A stretch of DNA of 64,000 bases from Synechococcus sp. CBW1108 (GTDB lineage Bacteria; Cyanobacteriota; Cyanobacteriia; PCC-6307; Cyanobiaceae): NCBI RefSeq assembly GCF_015840335.1, contig NZ_CP060395.1:868001-932000 (forward strand), read 5' to 3'. Positions 1 to 12,074 of this stretch are shown here, piece after piece; positions within the stretch are counted from its first letter, which is position 1; each line of letters opens with the position of its first letter. Below the pieces are notes generated by a model. That model was given only the letters and a program-made list of their open reading frames with translations, ran no database searches and was not told the DNA's origin. Both the position numbers and the translations under genes were made by a program.

Positions 1-2
1 AC

Positions 3-161
3 GACGACATCCGCCACCGGGCGGCCTTCCGGGGCTGCACCACGGAGCTGCTGGCCGTGCAACAGGAGCTGGTCGACTACCTGCTCACTAAAAAAAGCCA
101 GCTGACGGGCCATGTAGATCCGGTGAGCGGCGCCACCCGCAACTACAACTCCTTCGTTTGA
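3..161 (+). CDS. C-terminal fragment of an unidentified protein (5' end outside the window)
   Basis: A reading frame is open from the window edge to the TGA at 159-161 and gives 52 residues ending in DPVSGATRNYNSFV. I do not recognise the family. The fragment is polar, with a probable helix (ELLAVQQELVDYLLTKK), and shows no membrane segment. Its stop codon overlaps the TTG start of the FAD monooxygenase gene (TTGA), the usual sign of translational coupling, so the two are probably in one transcription unit. The frame is supported by that junction and by ordinary codon use; the function is unknown. Confidence 0.5.
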   Translation, partial: DDIRHRAAFRGCTTELLAVQQELVDYLLTKKSQLTGHVDPVSGATRNYNSFV

Positions 162-1387
162 ACCGGCCTCGCACCCATCCCCAGGTGGTGGTGGTGGGTG
201 GTGGGCCAGCCGGTGCCAGCCTGGCCCTGGTGCTGGCCCGATCAGGGCTGACCGTGACCCTGGTGGAAGCCCGCACAAGCCTGGTGCGCCAGTTTCGGGG
301 GGAGGCCCTGATGCCCTCGGGGCTCGATGCCCTCAGCGCCATGGGGCTGGCCGAGCTGTTGCCTGCCCTGCCCCACCGCCCCCTGCAGGGCTGGCGCTTC
401 ATCGTCAACGGGCGGGAGCTGTTCAGCGCAGCCGAGCCCCTCGGTGGGGATCCCTGCCGCCCCTGCACCCTGGTGAGTCAGCAGGCCCTGCTTGAACTGC
501 TGATCGAGCAGGCCCAGGCCTTCCCTGGCTTCGTCCTGGAGCGCGGCCAACCCGCCGTCGACCTGCACTGGCGCCAGGAGCGGGTGGTGGGGGTGCAACT
601 GGGCGATGGCCGGAGCCTGGAGGCCGATCTGGTGCTGGCCTGTGATGGCCGGGCCTCCCTGTTGCGGCAGAAGGCCAAACTGAAGTTGATCGATGGAACC
701 AGCCCGATCGATCTGCTCTGGTTTCAGCTGGCCTGCCCGGCCGGCTCACCCCTGCAGGGGAATTTCACCACCCTGGTCGGAGCGACCGGCGTGTTCAGCG
801 CCTTTGAGAGCGCCGCCGGTGGCCTGCAACTGGGCTGGGTGCTGGCCGCCGGCGACCGCGCCCCCGCCCTGGGCCAACCGGAGTGGATCGAAAAGCTAGC
901 CGGCCTCTGCTCGGGCGAGCTGGCGCTCTGGCTGCGCCAATGGGGAGCAGGCCTGAGCGAACCCACCAGATTGGCGGTGAAAGTTGCTCTGGCGGAGCGC
1001 TGGTGGCGACCCGGACTGCTGCTGCTGGGAGATGCGGCCCACCCGATGGGCCCCGTGCGCGCCCAGGGCATCAACATGGCTCTGCGCGATGCCTGCGTGG
1101 CCAGCGCCCGGCTGGTGCCCCTGCTCTGCGGGCAGACCATTGATGGGGGGCAGGCTCTCGATGGCACCCTCGCAGCCATCGAGGCCGAACGCAGGCCTGA
1201 AATCGAGGCCATCCAGGCCCTCCAGGCCTTGGAAGCCGCCCGGGGGGAACAGCTGCGCAGCCAGGCCTGGTTGCGCCGGGGGCTGGCCCTGGCGGCACCC
1301 CTGATCGGCCCAGCGATCGCCTCCCACTGGAGCCACCAGCAGCAGCCCCTGCGCCATGGCCTGAGCGCTCTGCCACAACCGCCATGA
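158..1387 (+). CDS. FAD-dependent monooxygenase (UbiH/PHBH-type flavoprotein)
   Basis: This is a 409-residue flavoprotein of the aromatic-ring hydroxylase fold. The N-terminus carries the dinucleotide-binding motif VVVGGGPAGAS (Gly14-Gly19) followed by the acidic ribose-binding Glu at about residue 37. The second FAD contact, GDAAHPMGPVRAQGINMALRDA, begins near residue 291. Members of this family hydroxylate or epoxidise aromatic, quinone or carotenoid-type substrates with NAD(P)H and O2. Nothing visible defines the substrate here. The TTG start at 158 overlaps the upstream stop codon and fits the motif spacing. It is probably soluble or peripherally membrane-bound. Confidence 0.85.
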   Translation: MNRPRTHPQVVVVGGGPAGASLALVLARSGLTVTLVEARTSLVRQFRGEALMPSGLDALSAMGLAELLPALPHRPLQGWRFIVNGRELFSAAEPLGGDPCRPCTLVSQQALLELLIEQAQAFPGFVLERGQPAVDLHWRQERVVGVQLGDGRSLEADLVLACDGRASLLRQKAKLKLIDGTSPIDLLWFQLACPAGSPLQGNFTTLVGATGVFSAFESAAGGLQLGWVLAAGDRAPALGQPEWIEKLAGLCSGELALWLRQWGAGLSEPTRLAVKVALAERWWRPGLLLLGDAAHPMGPVRAQGINMALRDACVASARLVPLLCGQTIDGGQALDGTLAAIEAERRPEIEAIQALQALEAARGEQLRSQAWLRRGLALAAPLIGPAIASHWSHQQQPLRHGLSALPQPP

Positions 1388-1408
1388 TGGGAGCACAGCC
1401 GTGCACCT

Positions 1409-1882
1409 ATGGCCGCCGATCGGATCGACCCAGTCTGCGCTCCCAGGCAGTCAGCCAAGCAGTCAGCCAAGCTCCTGCCGGGGCTGGGGGCCAGCCTGAT
1501 GGGCCTGCTCCTGGCCATGCCCCTGCAGGCGGCCCCCAAGGATCCGCCCTATCCCACCCTGGATGAGCTGCGCGAGCTCCAGCTGCTCACCTTCACCTGC
1601 GGACGAGAGAACACGGCCGAAAGCTGCAATAAGGCCAGCGCCATGGCGGATCCCCTGATGGACCATCCCCGACTCGGGGCTAACTGTAAGGACGCCATCT
1701 GGACCATCCGGGAACGGGCCAAGCCCGCTGCCACCAACAGCTACGAGCGACGCGAGACCATCAACCGGGCTGGCCAGGACCTGATCCCCTTCTGCAAGCT
1801 GCAAAACCGCACTGTCGTGCCGAGCAAGAAGGAAGAAAAGCCCAAGGAGAAAAAGGGCTTCGGCCTGATTCAGGGCTCCTGA
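1409..1882 (+). CDS. Small exported protein of unknown function, with conserved-looking cysteines
   Basis: This 157-residue protein has a basic N-terminus, a hydrophobic stretch (LGASLMGLLLAMPLQA) and an Ala-x-Ala-like cleavage region near residue 42, so it is probably exported. The mature part has four Cys residues (in TCGREN, ESCNKA, NCKDA and FCKLQ) that could form two disulfides, and a Lys-rich C-terminal tail (KKEEKPKEKKG). I do not recognise a family. It begins 21 bases after the monooxygenase stop, so co-transcription is likely. It converges with another small exported protein that ends 22 bases away. Confidence 0.6.
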   Translation: MAADRIDPVCAPRQSAKQSAKLLPGLGASLMGLLLAMPLQAAPKDPPYPTLDELRELQLLTFTCGRENTAESCNKASAMADPLMDHPRLGANCKDAIWTIRERAKPAATNSYERRETINRAGQDLIPFCKLQNRTVVPSKKEEKPKEKKGFGLIQGS

Positions 1883-1903
1883 ACCGGGCCCGGGTCGCGG
1901 GGA

Positions 1904-2299
1904 TCAACGCTCTGGGGCCGTGGGCATCAGCTCGAGCACCTGGCGGGCTGTGCTTTCCATGAAGGCCAGCGACCAGCCCATCTGCACGACGGCCTGATCG
2001 GCCAGGGCGCAGAGTCCACCCCGCTGGCCGGCAGCCTCGCAACTGGCCGAAAGGCCCAGCAGGGCATTGGTGAGCTTGCCCCGCAGGCAGGTTTCCTTGC
2101 CCCGGCGATGGATCACCGCCTCCGCCGCCAGCAGGCTGCGCTGCAGGGCCTGATCCATGGGGATCGACCTGGCCCCACCCACAACCTTGCTGGGGCCAGC
2201 AGCCCCCGCGACTCCGGCCGGAGCGAGCACCAGCAGGCAGATCAGCAACCGGACTGCCCGGTTGGGAATAGGGCAGCGCCCGGAGGCACGAGTTGACAC
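1904..2299 (-). CDS. Small exported protein of unknown function
   Basis: The minus-strand frame is open from 2350, but the GTG at 2299 gives a better start: a short basic segment, then the signal-peptide core LLICLLVLAPAGVAGAAG. The mature part of about 100 residues is helical, with three Cys (TCLRGK, ASCEAAG, GGLCALA) and a C-terminal ELMPTAPER. It is convergent with the preceding small exported protein and divergent from the phosphoglucomutase gene, with which it shares an upstream region of about 110 bases. No family was recognised. The signal peptide and codon use support a real gene. Confidence 0.55.
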   Translation of the reverse strand: MSTRASGRCPIPNRAVRLLICLLVLAPAGVAGAAGPSKVVGGARSIPMDQALQRSLLAAEAVIHRRGKETCLRGKLTNALLGLSASCEAAGQRGGLCALADQAVVQMGWSLAFMESTARQVLELMPTAPER

Positions 2300-2325
2300 G
2301 ACAACCGTTCTTTTCTGGACCCTAG

Positions 2326-5371
<3,046 letters not shown>

Positions 5372-5645
5372 AGCTCAGCCCTCCGAATCGCTGGCCCGGG
5401 CGATGCCTGCCAGCTGACGCATCGTTTCACCCCAGGCGCCGCACCAGCCGCAACCAGCACCACCACCAGGGCCCGCTCCAGCGAAGGTTGGGCCATGGCA
5501 TTGCCGGCATGGGCGGCGGCGCGGCGCCCCAGCACCAGCAGCAGCGCCGCCAGAACCGCCAACACCACGGCGGCCAGCAGCACCCGACGTCGATCCAGCT
5601 GACTCTGGCGCGGCGGCTGGTATCCGGGCGGATGGGGCAGGGGCA

Positions 5646-8600
5646 TCAGGAAGCAGGGATGGAGGGATTGCTGGCACTGGCCGGGAACCAGCTTGCCTCC
5701 AGCCGTTTCATCAACACATAGAAGGCCGGCACCACGAACAGGCTCATCGCCGTGGCCACCAGCAGCCCACCGAAGATCACCGAGCCGATCGAGCGCTGGC
5801 TCATGGCGCCGGCACCACTTGCCACCACCAGCGGGAAGAAGCCGGAAAGAGCTGCTGAGGCAGTCATTAGAATCGGCCGCAGGCGCGACTGGGCCGCCCC
5901 CATCGCCGCCTTCACGTCCGACAGGCCCGCCTCCATGCGCTGGTTGGCCAGGTCCACGATCAGGATTCCGTTCTTGGCCGCCAGGCCGATCAAGGTCACC
6001 AGACCCACCTGGGCGTAGACATTGTTCACCTGCTTGTTGAGCACCAGGAACAGCAGTGCCCCCAGGATCGCCAGCGGCACCGTCATCAGGATCACGAGCG
6101 GATCGATGTAGCTGCCGTACTGGGCCGAGAGCACCAGATACACCACCACCAGGCCCAGGGCAAACACCAGCGCCGCCAGGGAACCGGCCGCCACTTCCGA
6201 GCGGCTCAGGGCCGACCAGTCCATGCCGATGTTGGTGAAGTTAAGCCGCTGGAAGGTAGCGGTGAGCGCATCGATGGCCTGGCCGGTGCTCTTACCGATC
6301 GCCTCAAAGCCCTGAATCAGCACCGTGCGGTTGAGATCGAAGTGGCTGATGATCGACGGAGCACTGTCCAGCCGCACCGTCACCAGGTTCATCAGCGGGA
6401 TCTGGGCCCCACCGGCGGCGGGAACGTAGAGATTCTCCAGGCTGTCGATGGTTTCGCGCCTACTGCCCTCGGCCTGCACATACACCTGGCGGTACTGTCC
6501 GTTCTCGTAGGTCTGATTCACGAACGCCCCACCGTTAACCGCCCCTAGGACCTTCATCGCCGTGCCGAAATCCACCTGCAGCGAAGCCATACGGTCGCGG
6601 TCGGGCTCGATTCGCCACACCGGGGCATCACTCACAAACTGAGTGTAAAGGTTATAAAAGAAGCCGCTGGCCTTGGCCTTGTCGATCAGCTGGTTAGCCA
6701 TGACTAACAGATCGGTGGGACTGTATCCGCCATTACTTAGGTCGTTGAACTGAAATGAGAGCCCGCCCTGGGCGCTGAAGCCCGGCACTGCTGCCGGCTG
6801 CTGGGCCATCACCTTGGCTCCCTCGATCTTCTGGAACTGGTGGTTGAGCCGCTGCACCACCGCCCGGGCTGATTGATCAGCAGAGCTGCGCTCCTCGATC
6901 GGCTTTAACCCGAAAAAGAACAGGCCCTGATTGAGAGCACCGCCGTTGAAACCGGCGCCGCCGATCAACTCGCCGCTCACGATTTCAGGCTCCTGCGCCA
7001 GGATCTGGCGGGCCTGATCGGCCACCTTCATCGTCTGCTCCAGCGAAGCCTGGGGAGGCAGCTGGATGATGCCCAGGCCGTAGCCCTGATCTTCGGTGGG
7101 CACGAAGCCGGAGGGGATGGCAATAAAGGCCACACCGGTGAGAACCACCCCGCCCAGCACGGCGCTCACTAGAAGCCGTCGGCCTCGAATGGCCCGCTCC
7201 AGCAGCCGCCCATAGGCGGCTGCCATGCGATCGAACTGGGTGTTAAACCCAGAGAAGATCGGCTTGAGGTAGGTGCCCACCAGCGCCCCCAGAGCGCCGA
7301 ACAACAACAGCCACAACCAGCCGCCGAAGAGATAGCCGTAGGCAGCGCCGAAGGCCCCACCAATCAACGTCCAGCCACGGCCGGTGGGGTTGGTCTTGCC
7401 GCCACCCAGCAGCAGGGCCGACTGCAACGGCTTGCCGCTGATGGCGTTAAAGGTGCTCACCAGGATCGAGAACACGATCGTAAGGGCGAACTGGCGGTAA
7501 ATCACTCCGGTGGCGCCGGGGAAAAAGGTGACGGGAATGAACACCGCCAGCAAAACGAGGGCCGTGGCGAGGATCGCGCCCGTCAGCTCTTTCATCGCAT
7601 TGGAGGCCGCAGCGAAGGGCTTATCGCCTGCCTCGATACGGGCCTCTACCGCCTCCACCACAACGATGGCGTCGTCCACCACCAGGCCGGTGGCCAGGAT
7701 CACCCCCAGCAGGGTGAGTTCGTTGATCGAAAAGCCAAACGCCTTGACGAAGATCATCGCCCCCAGCAGCGCAATTGGCAGGGCCAGGGCCGGCACCATC
7801 GTGGCCTTCCAATCCTGCAGGAACAGGAAGATGATCAGTAACACCAGCACCACGGCATCGCGCAGCGCATCCAGCGCTCCAAAGATCGAAGCATTGATGA
7901 AATCGGTCTGGTCGAACACCTTCTCCAGCTTCACGCCCGGCGGCAGGGTGCTGCGGAACTGCGTTAGCACCTGGTCAACCGCCTCGGCGGTGGTGATCGC
8001 GTTGCTGCCTGGCAGCTGGATCACCCCGAAGCCCACGCAGGGGTGGCCAGTGATGAGGTTGATCGCCGCCTGGTTGAAGTTCTGAAAGGCATACTCCGCC
8101 CGGCCCACATCACGGAGCCGGATCAGGCTGCCATCGGGGCCGCTGTCGCTGACCATGCCAGAGGGGCCGCGGCTAAGCACCAGGTTTTCGAACTCCTCCA
8201 CCGTGCGCAGGTTGCCCTGCACCAGCACCGGCAGGTTGGTGGGATTGTTGGCAGATGCCGGCGGGCCGCCGATGCTGCCGCCCACCACGATCTGGTTCTG
8301 GGAGCGCAGGGCGTTCTCCACATCCAGGATCGTGAGGTTGAAGCGGCTGAGCTTGGCCGGATCCACCCAAAGTTTATAGGCGGGGTTACTAGCGCCGAAC
8401 ACCGTCACCTGGCCCACACCCTCGGCCCGGCTGAGCGGATAGGCGAGGTTGAGCTGATAGAGGCCGTTGAGGTATTCGCGGCTGAACTGCCCTTCTGTAG
8501 ATGTGAGGTTGTACACCAGCAGATAGCTGGTGGCCGTCTGCTGCACCGTCACTCCCTGGGAGTTCACCTGCTCAGGCAGCTGGGCCGAGGCGGTCTGCAC

Positions 8601-8936
8601 CCGGTTCAGCACATTCACCTGATCTATATCGGCATCGGTGCCGGCCTTGAACACCACATTGATCTGGCTAACGCCCTGGCTTGTGCTGTTGGAGCTGATG
8701 TAATCCATCCCCGGAGCGCCATTTATCTGCTCCTCGAGCGGGCCGGTTACGGCACTTTCCACCGTGAGCGCATCGGCCCCGGGCAGGTTGGCCGTCACCT
8801 GGATAGTGGGCGGCGCGATATTCGGCAGGTTCTCGATCGGCAGCAGCGGCAGCGAGATCACCCCGGCCATCAGGATCAGGATGCTGCACACGGTGCTGAG
8901 CACCGGCCGGCGGATGAAGGTGTCAGAAAGGCTCAT
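5646..8936 (-). CDS. RND-family multidrug efflux pump, inner-membrane subunit (AcrB/HAE1 type)
   Basis: At 1096 residues this is a full-length RND transporter, the proton-driven trimeric pump of a tripartite efflux system. It begins with the typical FIRRPVLSTVCSILILMAG (helix 1) and PIENLPNIAPPTIQVTANLPGA. Helix 4 carries the proton-relay Asp pair in LATGLVVDDAIVVVEAV. The second half repeats the pattern with PSGFVPTEDQGYG and IGLAAKNGILIVDLANQ. The middle, between helices 6 and 7, has a Gly/Trp-rich hydrophobic insert (YLFGGWLWLLLFGALGALVG) as an extra membrane hairpin. The adaptor gene upstream overlaps its start by 4 bases. No dedicated TolC is adjacent. Confidence 0.95.
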   Translation of the reverse strand: MSLSDTFIRRPVLSTVCSILILMAGVISLPLLPIENLPNIAPPTIQVTANLPGADALTVESAVTGPLEEQINGAPGMDYISSNSTSQGVSQINVVFKAGTDADIDQVNVLNRVQTASAQLPEQVNSQGVTVQQTATSYLLVYNLTSTEGQFSREYLNGLYQLNLAYPLSRAEGVGQVTVFGASNPAYKLWVDPAKLSRFNLTILDVENALRSQNQIVVGGSIGGPPASANNPTNLPVLVQGNLRTVEEFENLVLSRGPSGMVSDSGPDGSLIRLRDVGRAEYAFQNFNQAAINLITGHPCVGFGVIQLPGSNAITTAEAVDQVLTQFRSTLPPGVKLEKVFDQTDFINASIFGALDALRDAVVLVLLIIFLFLQDWKATMVPALALPIALLGAMIFVKAFGFSINELTLLGVILATGLVVDDAIVVVEAVEARIEAGDKPFAAASNAMKELTGAILATALVLLAVFIPVTFFPGATGVIYRQFALTIVFSILVSTFNAISGKPLQSALLLGGGKTNPTGRGWTLIGGAFGAAYGYLFGGWLWLLLFGALGALVGTYLKPIFSGFNTQFDRMAAAYGRLLERAIRGRRLLVSAVLGGVVLTGVAFIAIPSGFVPTEDQGYGLGIIQLPPQASLEQTMKVADQARQILAQEPEIVSGELIGGAGFNGGALNQGLFFFGLKPIEERSSADQSARAVVQRLNHQFQKIEGAKVMAQQPAAVPGFSAQGGLSFQFNDLSNGGYSPTDLLVMANQLIDKAKASGFFYNLYTQFVSDAPVWRIEPDRDRMASLQVDFGTAMKVLGAVNGGAFVNQTYENGQYRQVYVQAEGSRRETIDSLENLYVPAAGGAQIPLMNLVTVRLDSAPSIISHFDLNRTVLIQGFEAIGKSTGQAIDALTATFQRLNFTNIGMDWSALSRSEVAAGSLAALVFALGLVVVYLVLSAQYGSYIDPLVILMTVPLAILGALLFLVLNKQVNNVYAQVGLVTLIGLAAKNGILIVDLANQRMEAGLSDVKAAMGAAQSRLRPILMTASAALSGFFPLVVASGAGAMSQRSIGSVIFGGLLVATAMSLFVVPAFYVLMKRLEASWFPASASNPSIPAS

Positions 8937-10045
8937 CGCCGCGGGATCACCATGCCGCTGCGCAGCTGGGCCAGATTGCCCAGAACCACTGCATCGCTTG
9001 AGCTAAGCCCTTTGATAACGGCGAAGCGACCGCCCTGCAAGCTGCCTAAGGTCACGGGCGTCTGCACCGCCACCAGGGCACCTGCCGAGGGGGCCGGTGT
9101 GATCGGTGCGCCGATCAGGCGCTGGGCTTCAGCGGGCTGCACCGCCCGGAACACAAACGTCTGCCCCGCCTGCAGCAGCACCGCAGCCTGGGGAATCGCC
9201 AGCTTCTGCTCACGGCCGAATCGCAGGCTGGCCTGCACGCGCTGCTGATCGCGCAGGGCGCCATCGGAATTCTCGAAGGTGGCCTTCACCAGCAGCGTCT
9301 GGGTACGCCGATCGAGCGACGGGGCGATAAATGTCACCTTGCCGATCGCCTTCAGCGCCGGCTTGTCGGGCGCCTGCAGCTCCACCGGCATGCCGAGCCG
9401 TACGCGATAGGCCAGCTCGCCGGGCACATCCAACCTCACCCAGAGGCTGCGATTGTCGACAATGTTGGTGATGGTTTCGCCCTGGCGCACCACCGCCCCC
9501 AGCTTGTGCTGAATGTCACCCACCATGCCGGCGATAGGTGCCTTCACATCCTTGTAGGCCAGCGTGGCTGAGCTCGCCCTCACTTTCTCATCACTGGAGA
9601 TGGCTTGGGTGACATAGGCATCGCGTTGCTTGGTTGAGACGGCGCCCTGCTCATTGAGGAAGATGTAGCGCTCGGCATTGAAACGATCCTTACGGGCCTC
9701 CGCCGCATCGGCAGCCAGACTGGCCTGCTGCTGAATCTGATCGAGCCGGAACAGCAGCTCCCCCGGCCGCACCATCTGGCCCTCGCGCATCGACATCGCC
9801 ACAATGCGGCCATCGATCTCAGCGGCCAGGGGCACGTTGGCTATCGATTCAAGGGTGCTCTGGTAGGTGGCCTGATCGGTGAAGGCCTGGGGAGCCGGAC
9901 TGGTCAGAGAAAAGGTGGACTGTGGTGGCGGCGGTGGTGGCTTGACGCAGCCGACAAGGGTGGCCAAAAGCGCCGGAAACGCCAGCATCGGCCCCAGGGA
10001 AGCAGAAGGCCTGGGCTGCACTGAATGGCGCACGATGGGTTTCAA
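8933..10045 (-). CDS. RND efflux periplasmic adaptor (membrane fusion lipoprotein)
   Basis: This 370-residue adaptor bridges the RND pump to an outer-membrane channel. It starts with a lipoprotein signal whose lipobox LVGC gives Cys33, followed by a Pro-rich linker. A biotinyl-lipoyl half-motif (EIDGRIVAMSMREGQMVRPGELLFRLD), a helical hairpin (AARKDRFNAERYIFLNEQGAVS region), the second half (VKAPIAGMVGDIQHKLGAVVRQG), and beta-barrel segments follow. Its TGA overlaps the pump ATG. The upstream gap to the next minus-strand gene is about 90 bases and may hold the operon promoter, though I see no clear -35/-10 pair. Confidence 0.92.
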   Translation of the reverse strand: MKPIVRHSVQPRPSASLGPMLAFPALLATLVGCVKPPPPPPQSTFSLTSPAPQAFTDQATYQSTLESIANVPLAAEIDGRIVAMSMREGQMVRPGELLFRLDQIQQQASLAADAAEARKDRFNAERYIFLNEQGAVSTKQRDAYVTQAISSDEKVRASSATLAYKDVKAPIAGMVGDIQHKLGAVVRQGETITNIVDNRSLWVRLDVPGELAYRVRLGMPVELQAPDKPALKAIGKVTFIAPSLDRRTQTLLVKATFENSDGALRDQQRVQASLRFGREQKLAIPQAAVLLQAGQTFVFRAVQPAEAQRLIGAPITPAPSAGALVAVQTPVTLGSLQGGRFAVIKGLSSSDAVVLGNLAQLRSGMVIPRR

Positions 10046-10138
10046 AACCAGCCCAACCTAGGGACGGCAATCAGCTGGGTCAAGCAAAGGTATCCGCTCG
10101 TAGAAGGAGCCCTACTCAAACGGGCGCCATAGGGAAGC

Positions 10139-10855
10139 TCAATTTAGGGTGTTAATCGCCCTAGCCAGAATCACAATGAATACGGTGATCATGGCGAGGC
10201 TGTGCAAACTGTGCAGCACCTTGATCTGTCGACCCACTAGCAGGTGGCCCTCCGGCGGGCCAAAGCAGTTGCTGCATAGAATTGTGAAGTAGGCATAATC
10301 CATGAACTCAGGCTGCCAACGATCCGTCAGCAACACATCGCGCTCCAGTGTTTCTTCTGGAAACACGATGCCGTAGGGGGTGGTCAACGCGGCTGGCCCC
10401 GACTGCTCCCATAAAATGCCCTGGCGCCGGGGAGGTTTATCGATAAACCAATACCAGAACAGGAAGATCAGGCTGATGCCGAGATAGAGCATCAAGGCAT
10501 CCATCAGCAACGTGTAGGAGGACAGATTCAGCCTGTAGATAGCGATATTCTCGGAGAGCAGATTGGTCGCGGCCATGCCGGAGGCAAGCCACACCAGGGA
10601 TGCCAGTTGCCATCGGCTCGGCGCCAGTCCCCGGCGGAATTCTGGGAGCACGCGCACCAGCAGCAGCCACCAGAATGCCACCAGCAATGCCGCAAACACC
10701 AACAACAAACCGCGCTGAATTACACCAATTAGCCAAGGAGCACTCTGATGGGCACGCAGCACATGCTCGAGGATGCGCAGCCGCAGCCCCAGGTTGAGAA
10801 TCACCGCCGCCACCAGAGCGATCAAATACGGTCGCGGCGAACCTTTGTATGCCAT
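10139..10855 (-). CDS. Multi-pass membrane protein, possibly DUF1345/ion-channel-like
   Basis: About 238 residues with five or six hydrophobic helices. The last third (FMDYAYFTILCSNCFGPPEGH, then KVLHSLHSLAMITVFIVILARAIN) resembles the C-terminal part of DUF1345 or two-helix channel proteins, where a Tyr-rich re-entrant segment precedes a final helix. There is no canonical TVGYG filter. The frame extends to a TTG at 10882; ATG 10855 is the better start by codon. Its function is unknown and the family assignment is tentative. Confidence 0.55.
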   Translation of the reverse strand: MAYKGSPRPYLIALVAAVILNLGLRLRILEHVLRAHQSAPWLIGVIQRGLLLVFAALLVAFWWLLLVRVLPEFRRGLAPSRWQLASLVWLASGMAATNLLSENIAIYRLNLSSYTLLMDALMLYLGISLIFLFWYWFIDKPPRRQGILWEQSGPAALTTPYGIVFPEETLERDVLLTDRWQPEFMDYAYFTILCSNCFGPPEGHLLVGRQIKVLHSLHSLAMITVFIVILARAINTLN

Positions 10856-11067
10856 CTCCTGGGGACCCTTCGCATCAACCAAACTGAATAAGCGCAGATG
10901 GAGGGATCAAACCTAGTCGCAGCGAACAATCAGCTCAAGCAGCTTGACTCGCCAAGCTGGCTGCGTCCCTTGGCGTGGTCTAGATGCTGCGGTAACCCAT
11001 GGCGACCCAGGCCTCTGGCTCTTCCCTCGAGCTAGATATCTTCAGCCACTGGGGCCATCAGACTAAA

Positions 11068-11096
11068 GGGGTTGCAGACAGCTGATGCGCAACCCC
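11068..11096 (+). promoter_or_regulatory. Perfect hairpin enclosing the start codon of the PRTase-CE gene
   Basis: GGGGTTGC at 11068-11075 is the exact reverse complement of GCAACCCC at 11089-11096. The 13-base loop between them contains the ATG (11085-11087). In mRNA this would put the start codon in a loop and the upstream bases in an 8-bp, GC-rich stem, so ribosome access may depend on melting it. I see no strong Shine-Dalgarno element outside the stem. The structure is plain in the sequence; a regulatory role is inferred. Confidence 0.55.
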
Positions 11097-12074
11097 CTCG
11101 CCCACCGTCTAGATGGCCTGGCCGAGGCCTGGAACGAAGCCGAGATCACCCGCCCCTCCCTCGACCGCTGGATCGAGCAGTTCGACGCCGGCGATCAGCC
11201 GATCGCCCTGCGGCTGCTGGAGTGCATGCAGATGCACGGCTGGGCGCGGCTGATCCGCGAGTGCCGGCTGCTGCACGAACGCCTTTGCGTCGATCTGGCC
11301 GAGGACGGCTTCGATGTGGATCGCTGCAGCAACATCGACTTCACGCGCGCCTTCGTGTGCAAGAGCGGCGATCTGATCTCCTATCTCTATCGCAAGGCCA
11401 ATCGCCTGCCGGTGACCTGCTTTCACAACATCGAAGGCCTGCAGGCCAATCCGCCTGCGCCCAATCAACGCCGGGCCCTAGTAATCCTCGACGACTACAT
11501 CGGCACCGGCTCCCAGTTCCTGTTCACCTTCGTGGCCCGCAGCGCCGCCAACCGCGCCCTGCTGCAGAGCTACGCGCGGGTGCGGCTGGCAGCGATCGTC
11601 GTCCACGACGACGCCCGCCACAAATGGAAGCTGCTGCAGCGCCGCGACGTGGAGCAGGTGATGGCGATCGAGGAGCAGCAACTCACCTGCGTTGACTTCG
11701 CGCCCGAACGCCAGGTCCTGACCACCGCCCTCTCCAGCCTCGACTGGCGCCGCGCCGGCCTGGTGGCGACCGGCCGCGACTTCGCCGTGATCGCCCATCC
11801 GCAGCTCAGCCCTGATGAGCGGCAACAGCTGCGCGCCTTTCTGCACAGGCAGCAGCAGGCGGCGGGCGCGGGCACCACCGAATTCCTGCTCGGGCACCAC
11901 TCCTTCTTCTATGGCGCCCCCAACGCCCTGGCGCGGGTGCTATTGCCGCTGTTCAAGCGGATTGAGGATTTCAGCGTGCACCCGCGAGAGTCGCAGGTGG
12001 GCCTGCCGGCCGATCTGCTCGACTACGACATCGATAACCCCGAACCGGTGACGCTGCACCACCCCCGGGAGTGA
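11085..12074 (+). CDS. PRTase-CE-type phosphoribosyltransferase-like protein (conflict/defence-associated family)
   Basis: This 329-residue protein has the layout of the PRTase-CE family. The helical N-terminus (SLDRWIEQFDAGDQPIALRLLECM) is typical of these proteins. The PRPP-binding signature VILDDYIGTGSQF follows (Asp136-Asp137, Gly140-Thr141-Gly142), and the C-terminal block GHHSFFYGAPNALARVLLPLF resembles their conserved phenylalanine-rich end. The family has been described by comparative genomics in nucleotide-centred conflict systems; the reaction has not been shown and may use PRPP or a nucleotide. The gene stands alone, with no recognisable effector or partner gene next to it, although decayed sequence follows the stop codon. 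The start codon lies in a hairpin. Confidence 0.7.
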   Translation: MRNPLAHRLDGLAEAWNEAEITRPSLDRWIEQFDAGDQPIALRLLECMQMHGWARLIRECRLLHERLCVDLAEDGFDVDRCSNIDFTRAFVCKSGDLISYLYRKANRLPVTCFHNIEGLQANPPAPNQRRALVILDDYIGTGSQFLFTFVARSAANRALLQSYARVRLAAIVVHDDARHKWKLLQRRDVEQVMAIEEQQLTCVDFAPERQVLTTALSSLDWRRAGLVATGRDFAVIAHPQLSPDERQQLRAFLHRQQQAAGAGTTEFLLGHHSFFYGAPNALARVLLPLFKRIEDFSVHPRESQVGLPADLLDYDIDNPEPVTLHHPRE

